A stretch of 64,000 bases of DNA from Sphingobium sp. EP60837. Its GTDB lineage: Bacteria > Pseudomonadota > Alphaproteobacteria > Sphingomonadales > Sphingomonadaceae. The notes below the pieces were generated by a model that was not told the DNA's origin, made no database searches, and was given only the letters and a program-made list of their open reading frames with translations. The translations under genes were made by a program, and so were the position numbers. The stretch is taken from assembly GCF_001658005.1 (NCBI RefSeq), contig NZ_CP015988.1:62001-126000 (forward strand), written 5' to 3'. Below, in pieces: positions 59,239 through 64,000 of the stretch (position 1 is its first letter; the number at the start of each line of letters is the position of its first letter).

Positions 59239-60495
59239 ATGAGTATGACCGAAGCTTATATCATCGGCGCCGGAATGACGCCGCTTGGGAAGCACTGGAA
59301 CGAGAGCGTCAAACAGCTCTCCGGACGGGCGATCGACGCTGCGCTGGCCGACGCCGGCATCGGCCTGGATTCCATCGAGGGCGCATGGTTCTGCAACACG
59401 CGACTCGGCGTGCTGGAGGGTCAGCATAATATTCGCGGCCAAACGGTCCTGCGCGCCTATGGTTTCGAGAATATCCCCATCTTCAACACCGACAATGCGT
59501 GCGCCAGTTCCAGTTCCGGCCTGGCGCAGGCCTGGGCCGCGGTCCGTTCCGGCATCCATGACGTCGTGCTGGTCGTGGGCGCCGAGAAGATGAACTTCAG
59601 CGACCGGGACGAGCAGATGTTCGAGGCTTTCAAGGGAAGCTGGGACCGTGATCTCGCCGACCAGCAGATGGAAGCTCTGCTGGCCTTGGGCGAAGATATG
59701 ACGTTGCCCGAAAAGGCGCTCAACCAGGCCGGTCAGCGCTCCGTCTTCATGGACATCTACGCCGCGATGGCGCGATACCATATGTATCGGTTCGGCACCA
59801 CCGAACAGCAGATTGCCGAGGTTGCCGCGAAGAACCACTGGCATTCGCAGTGGAATGAATATGCCCAGTACCGCACGCCGATGACGGCGGAAGAGGTTCT
59901 GGCCGACAAGCTTATTTCCTATCCGATGACGCGCGCCATGTGCGCGCCGATGAGCGACGGTGCCGCCGCACTCGTCATCGCCTCCGAGCGTGCGATGAAC
60001 CGTTTCGACCGGACGCGGGCGGTTGGCATTCGCGGCGTGGCCGTGAGCAGCGGCAGCAACCGCAAGCCCGAGGAGCTGGACAAGCACCTCACCAGGACCG
60101 CCGCCAATCGCGCCTATGAACTGGCCGGGCTGGGGCCGGACGATGTTTCGGTTGCCGAGCTGCATGACGCCACCGCCTTTGCCGAAATCATGCAGAGCGA
60201 GCATTGCGGTTTTGCGGCCTATGGAGAGGGCGGGCCGCTGGCGGAAAGCGGTGCGACGCGTCTTGGCGGCAGGCTTCCCATCAACGTGTCGGGTGGGCTC
60301 CTATCCAAGGGGCATCCGATCGGCGCGACCGGGGCCATCCAGGTCAACGAGATCGTCACGCAGCTGCGCGGCGAAGCCGGCGCACGGCAGGTCGAAGGCG
60401 CCCGGATAGGCCTGTGCGAGAATGGCGGCGGCTTTTACGGCTTCGAGGAGGCAGCCTGCGTGGTTTCCCTGTTCGAGGCACCCGGCAGGAACTGA
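59239..60495 (+). CDS. SCP-x-type thiolase family protein
   Basis: A 418-residue thiolase-fold protein. The nucleophilic Cys lies in DNACASSSSGLAQ near residue 93; GGLLSKGHPIGATGA carries the conserved His and LCENGGGFYG the second Cys, the SCP2/SCP-x arrangement rather than the FadA one. Such enzymes cleave 3-oxoacyl-CoA, often branched or steroid side chains, though some catalyse aldol-type steps. TAGAGGATA precedes the ATG. It is followed two bases later by the MaoC gene. Confidence 0.92.
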   Translation: MSMTEAYIIGAGMTPLGKHWNESVKQLSGRAIDAALADAGIGLDSIEGAWFCNTRLGVLEGQHNIRGQTVLRAYGFENIPIFNTDNACASSSSGLAQAWAAVRSGIHDVVLVVGAEKMNFSDRDEQMFEAFKGSWDRDLADQQMEALLALGEDMTLPEKALNQAGQRSVFMDIYAAMARYHMYRFGTTEQQIAEVAAKNHWHSQWNEYAQYRTPMTAEEVLADKLISYPMTRAMCAPMSDGAAALVIASERAMNRFDRTRAVGIRGVAVSSGSNRKPEELDKHLTRTAANRAYELAGLGPDDVSVAELHDATAFAEIMQSEHCGFAAYGEGGPLAESGATRLGGRLPINVSGGLLSKGHPIGATGAIQVNEIVTQLRGEAGARQVEGARIGLCENGGGFYGFEEAACVVSLFEAPGRN

Positions 60496-60497
60496 GC

Positions 60498-61355
60498 ATG
60501 GCTATCGACCGGGAAAGACTCCTGGCCTATCGGGTCGAGGACGTTCGGCAGGAATATAGCGCGCGCGACACGGCCTTCTACGCTCTGTCCGTGGGTATGG
60601 GCCACGATCCGCTCGACGAACGCCGCCTGGCGTTCGTCGACCCGAACAAGGGCGCGGAACAGCAGGTCCTGCCGTCCATGGCGCTGGTGCTGGGCTATCC
60701 GGGCTTCTGGCTGGTCCGGCCAGAAACGACGATCGATCCAAGCCGGATATTGCATGGAACGCAGGCCGTCGAATGGCATAATCCGCTTCCGCCCAGCGGC
60801 GCTGTGATCGGCCGTACCAGCCTTATCCAATTGATCGACCGTGGAGAAGGAAAGCATGGCTTCGCCGTCTCCAAACGCGAAATCGTGGATGCCGTAACGG
60901 CGACATTATACGCCACGCTGACGCAGGTTCACGTCCTGCGCGGGCAGGGCGGTTTCGGGGGAGAGGACGCACCCCTGGCGCCGTCCCAGAAGCTGCCGGA
61001 CGAGCCGCCCTCCTGCCAGGTCGATGTTCCGACGCAGGCCGACCAGGCGCTGTTTTACCGGCTGAACGGCGACCTTTTCGGACTCCATGCCGATCCTGAA
61101 CTGGCGCGGCGTTCCGGTTTTCCCAAACCCATCCTTCATGGAATGTGCGTTGCGGGAATCGTCACCCAAAGCCTGATGAAAACACTGGTGGGGGACGACC
61201 CCGTGCGATTGAAAGCCATCGAGATGCGCTTCTCTGCACCGCTTTTCCCCGGCGAAACGGTGCGGGTAGAGATATGGCCCGACGGCTCTTTCCGCGCGCT
61301 CAGCGTGGAGCGGAACTTGGTCGTACTCGACAATGGAAGGGTCAGCTGGACTTGA
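60498..61355 (+). CDS. MaoC-like enoyl-CoA hydratase with double hot-dog fold
   Basis: A 285-residue hydratase-2-type protein: a degenerate N-terminal hot-dog (about 1-130) and a C-terminal MaoC domain. The hydratase-2 motif reads YRLNGDLFGLHADPELA: catalytic Asp and His remain, but the usual Asn-Pro between them is Phe-Gly. FPKPILHGMC follows as expected. The ATG at 60498 is two bases after the thiolase stop; an upstream frame inside the thiolase gene is excluded. It should hydrate an enoyl-CoA to the 3-hydroxy form for the SDR in the same operon. Confidence 0.9.
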   Translation: MAIDRERLLAYRVEDVRQEYSARDTAFYALSVGMGHDPLDERRLAFVDPNKGAEQQVLPSMALVLGYPGFWLVRPETTIDPSRILHGTQAVEWHNPLPPSGAVIGRTSLIQLIDRGEGKHGFAVSKREIVDAVTATLYATLTQVHVLRGQGGFGGEDAPLAPSQKLPDEPPSCQVDVPTQADQALFYRLNGDLFGLHADPELARRSGFPKPILHGMCVAGIVTQSLMKTLVGDDPVRLKAIEMRFSAPLFPGETVRVEIWPDGSFRALSVERNLVVLDNGRVSWT

Positions 61356-61562
61356 TGAACGCCGCTGGCTCTGTCGATAGTCGGTGAGCCAAGGTCCGCG
61401 CGTTTTTCCAAGCGATCGGATTCCCTTGTCGGAAAATCCGTTGGTTGGGTCGATCCCAACACGCCTATGTCTCGGCGTGCCTCGAAAATAATCGAGTATG
61501 ATTGCCGCCACTGCGGCAGCGGTTGCCTTGCCCACCGCGCCAGCATGAGGCAGGGCGGGTAG

Positions 61563-61617
61563 GGACGATCCTCGCGATGACAGCAAAACAAAGCTACGCG
61601 TCAGCTGAGGATCGTCC
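61563..61617. repeat. 11-bp inverted repeat in the MaoC/SDR convergent spacer
   Basis: GGACGATCCTC (61563-61573) and GAGGATCGTCC (61607-61617) are exact inverted copies 33 bases apart, in the 291-base spacer between convergent genes. They could form a terminator-like structure, but the long loop makes that weak. No gene is seen in 61356-61646. Confidence 0.45.
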
Positions 61618-61646
61618 TTTACAAGGTCACGAAAACGAACTGAGTG

Positions 61647-62456
61647 TCACCAGCCGATTTTCAGCAGCATGCCGCCTTCAACAGGCAGCGTCACGCCAGT
61701 GATGAACTTCGCCTCATCCGAGGCGAGGAACAGCGCAGCGTTGGCAATGTCCCAAGCCGATCCTCCCTGCCGGCGCAGCGGAACCTTGCTGTTTCGTTCC
61801 GCGATCAGATCTTCCCGCGACCGTCCGGTGGTGCGCATGCGCGTATCGATCGACATTGAGGTCTGCATCAATCCGGGCAGGATGGCGTTGGCCCGAACCC
61901 CGAATTCAGCATTGTGCATGGCGAACAATTGCATAAAGGCGATCATGCCGGCCTTGCTGGTCCGATAGGCGACGAGCGGCGTGAAGGTTTCGATGGCCGA
62001 CATTGAGGACACGAAGTTCACCGCGCCGGAACCTTGGGCACGCATGATGGGCGCCACGAATTTCGCCGCCATGATCGCGCCGCGCAAATTGATGTCATTC
62101 ACGCGATCAAATGTCTCGTCCGTTATTTCGTCAAGGTTCTGGGGGCCGCCCATGATGCTCACCCCGACATTATAGTGGAGAATGTCAATGCGTCCCCACC
62201 TGTCGTAAGCATCTTGGATCGCGGCACGCAAAGTTTCGGTGTCCGCGGCATCTGCCTTGAGGGCGTGCGCATCGACGCCTTCACCCATCATCTTGACGGT
62301 TTCGCGCGCGGAGTCTTCATTTAGATCTACTGCCAGCACCGCTGCACCTTCTTGCGCGAAGCGGATCGTAGTTGCCCGTCCATTGCCCATTTCTTCTCCT
62401 GGGCTCTGGCCTGCTCCAATGACAACGGCGACTTTTCCTTTTAGCCGATCCACCAC
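61647..62456 (-). CDS. SDR family oxidoreductase with extended glycine loop
   Basis: A 269-residue SDR. The loop is IGAGQSPGEEMGNGRAT, with an insertion like that of 4588-5421; YNVGVS replaces the NNAG motif, Ser is in VSSMSA, and AYRTSK holds Tyr and Lys. A GTG start at 62456 is preceded by GAGGAGGACTG. It is convergent with the CoA operon and divergent from the SDR at 62733. The shared loop with the first operon's SDR suggests the same subgroup and perhaps related substrates. Confidence 0.9.
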   Translation of the reverse strand: MVDRLKGKVAVVIGAGQSPGEEMGNGRATTIRFAQEGAAVLAVDLNEDSARETVKMMGEGVDAHALKADAADTETLRAAIQDAYDRWGRIDILHYNVGVSIMGGPQNLDEITDETFDRVNDINLRGAIMAAKFVAPIMRAQGSGAVNFVSSMSAIETFTPLVAYRTSKAGMIAFMQLFAMHNAEFGVRANAILPGLMQTSMSIDTRMRTTGRSREDLIAERNSKVPLRRQGGSAWDIANAALFLASDEAKFITGVTLPVEGGMLLKIGW

Positions 62457-62732
62457 CTTCAGTCCTCCTCATTTATAAAATGTGCCACAAAGATCAACGG
62501 ACGATCCTTGCATATAATCTAAAGGCGGATCGAACTTTTGTCACGCGACTATTAAATATTCCTGCATGTTGACATTATTTGCCGTCGCTTGTAGGGATCG
62601 ATGATTGTTTTTGCGACGGCTGCCCTCTAGCGGCCCTAAATGCATGCGATGCCCCGAAGTTTGACGCATGAAATCCTCTGTTACCCGGCTGCTTTTGACC
62701 TTAGGGAACATCGAATAGGAGAGGTTATGTAA

Positions 62733-63497
62733 GTGGCGAGGATAGCAGTAATAACCGGCGGCACCTCCGGTTTGGGGAAGCGCGTGATTGAACGCCTTCT
62801 CGATGATGATTGGCATGTCTGGTCGCTAAGCCGTAGCGAAAAACGCCTGGAAGAGCAGCAGGCGGCTTTGAACGCCGGTGACCGTCTCCGTTATGCCCCA
62901 TGTGATGTCGGCGATCATGAAAGCGTGTCTAACGTATTCGCGCTGATCCGTAGCCAGACTAACCAAATAGACGCGTTGATTTGTTCTGCCGGGATCAATA
63001 TTCAAGGCTCACTGGAAGATATGACGCCTCAACAGGCCAATGATCTGATCGGAACCAACTTGCTGGGTCCATGGCTATGTGTACGGGAAGCGCTGCCCTT
63101 GCTACGTGAAAATGCCGATGTCTCAAATCCGAAACGCGTGGTGATTATCGGGTCCATCGGGGGCATGCGTCCGAAAGTGGGTGCGGGCATCTATTCGGCG
63201 ACGAAGGCGGCCGCCCACATTCTTTCCCAGGTTTTTGCGGTAGAACTCGCTTCGTCGGGGATAGTTGTGAACGTGGTGGCGCCGGGCAGCACGAACACGC
63301 CGATGCTGGCAGAAGCACAGCAGGCGGTCGGAAATTCGGCCTATAGACCGTCTGGCGCTTCGCCCTTGGGCCGGATTGCGGAACCCGACGACATCGTTGA
63401 TGTTGTCCAGTTCTTCCTGAGCGATGCGGCCAAATTCGTGAACGGCGCAATATTACCTGTCGATGGCGGTACGCGAGCGGCATATATGAAGACATGA
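62733..63497 (+). CDS. SDR family oxidoreductase
   Basis: A 254-residue classical SDR: TGGTSGLG (8-15), SAGINI at the NAG position, Ser in IGSIGG, YSATK near residue 154, and the VDGG tail. The GTG at 62733 is used, behind TAGGAGAGG; the ATG six bases earlier is followed directly by a stop. It is 79 bases before a CMD gene on the same strand and likely starts a unit that continues beyond the window. Confidence 0.92.
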   Translation: MARIAVITGGTSGLGKRVIERLLDDDWHVWSLSRSEKRLEEQQAALNAGDRLRYAPCDVGDHESVSNVFALIRSQTNQIDALICSAGINIQGSLEDMTPQQANDLIGTNLLGPWLCVREALPLLRENADVSNPKRVVIIGSIGGMRPKVGAGIYSATKAAAHILSQVFAVELASSGIVVNVVAPGSTNTPMLAEAQQAVGNSAYRPSGASPLGRIAEPDDIVDVVQFFLSDAAKFVNGAILPVDGGTRAAYMKT

Positions 63498-63576
63498 GTC
63501 GCGGCGTTCGAATCCTCCACGGTCGGCAGATTGCTGGTGCACCTGGCAACTCTTTGTAAAGAAGTGGAACAGATAA

Positions 63577-64000
63577 GTGGCGCGACTCCCCTATCTTCCC
63601 GCAAGCCTGGACGAGCCAAGGGACATCGTCGATGAGGTCAGGGCCCGGCGAGGTGGCTCGCTGAATCGTATCGACCGTTTGCTGCTCTACAGTCCGCAAT
63701 TCGCCTCAGCGTGGAATGCCTACGCCAGGACGATCCGGACCCGGCTTTCCTTGCCGCCGCTGCTTAGGGAATTGGCGATAGTCGCCGTGTCTGCGCTGAT
63801 GGGGACGGAGCATGAGATCAATGTTCATGGTCCGCATTTTCTCACGGCAGGCGGTTCGCAGGAACAACTGGATGCGTTGCGTGACGTCGACGGGGCTGCC
63901 GCCAATGGCGATCTGTTTGACGAAACCGAACGCGCGGCTCTGGCAGTCTGTCTGGAGATGACGCGGGCGATTCAGGTCGAGGACGCCACCTTTGCAAAGC
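63577..64000 (+). CDS. Carboxymuconolactone decarboxylase family protein, 3' end outside the window
   Basis: The frame from GTG 63577 is open to the window edge, about 141 residues (ARLPYLPASLDEPRDIVDE at the start). LRELAIVAVSALMGTEHEIN and HGPHFLTAGGS are typical of longer CMD proteins that lack the CxxC motif; the active-site Cys is missing here too. It follows an SDR by 79 bases. The start is uncertain because the ribosome site is weak. Confidence 0.8.
   Translation, partial: MARLPYLPASLDEPRDIVDEVRARRGGSLNRIDRLLLYSPQFASAWNAYARTIRTRLSLPPLLRELAIVAVSALMGTEHEINVHGPHFLTAGGSQEQLDALRDVDGAAANGDLFDETERAALAVCLEMTRAIQVEDATFAK

Overview
The window looks like chromosome (or chromid) sequence of a sphingomonad-type alphaproteobacterium (Sphingobium, Novosphingobium or Sphingomonas relatives). 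The basis is a large TonB-dependent receptor, a riboswitch-controlled thiC/thiSG operon with fused ThiS-ThiG, high GC, and an unusual density of catabolic families (SDR, amidohydrolase_2, carboxymuconolactone decarboxylase-like, MmgE/PrpD, VOC). The genus is inference. No tRNA, rRNA, CRISPR array, integrase gene or replication origin was seen.

Left part (1-19.4 kb): the 3' part of a type-B carboxylesterase, then a tight operon of a flavin monooxygenase, an isocitrate-lyase/PEP-mutase-like lyase, an SDR, an amidohydrolase and a CMD protein. Next come an aldo/keto reductase and a PrpD protein on the other strand, a second SDR-VOC pair, an IS3 relic, an SDR-NIPSNAP-PrpD operon, and a VOC gene divergent from a LysR regulator. 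An MFS transporter and a TonB-dependent receptor (17.9-22.7 kb) could supply inner- and outer-membrane uptake. A second amidohydrolase with a cupin partner lies at 24.1-25.5 kb and another MFS gene at 26.5 kb.

Middle (28.4-31.9 kb): a housekeeping thiamin operon (membrane protein, thiC, thiSG) behind a TPP riboswitch. From 32 to 39 kb follows a gene graveyard: truncated IS256 and IS110 transposases and decayed MFS, aldo/keto reductase and SDR genes, with intact CMD, aldo/keto reductase and Bcr/CflA-type efflux genes between them. An amidohydrolase N-terminal relic sits directly before an aromatic-acid-type MFS gene at 39-40.5 kb.

Right part (41-64 kb): an acyl-CoA dehydrogenase plus crotonase/degenerate-HAD pair, an MFS_3 exporter, a PrpD/ThDP-enzyme/ALDH/SDR/DUF3422 series, an IclR regulator convergent with a TIM-barrel isomerase that has a palindrome in its upstream region, an ALDH pseudogene, and a four-gene CoA operon (ADP-forming acyl-CoA synthetase, SDR, SCP-x-type thiolase, MaoC hydratase). 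SDR and CMD genes finish the window, the last one cut by the edge.

Taken together this is a mosaic catabolic region with several copies of the same family set. I infer uptake (receptor, MFS), oxygenation and ester or lactone hydrolysis, C-C cleavage by lyase-like enzymes, and beta-oxidation-like processing of CoA esters. The substrate cannot be read from the sequence.
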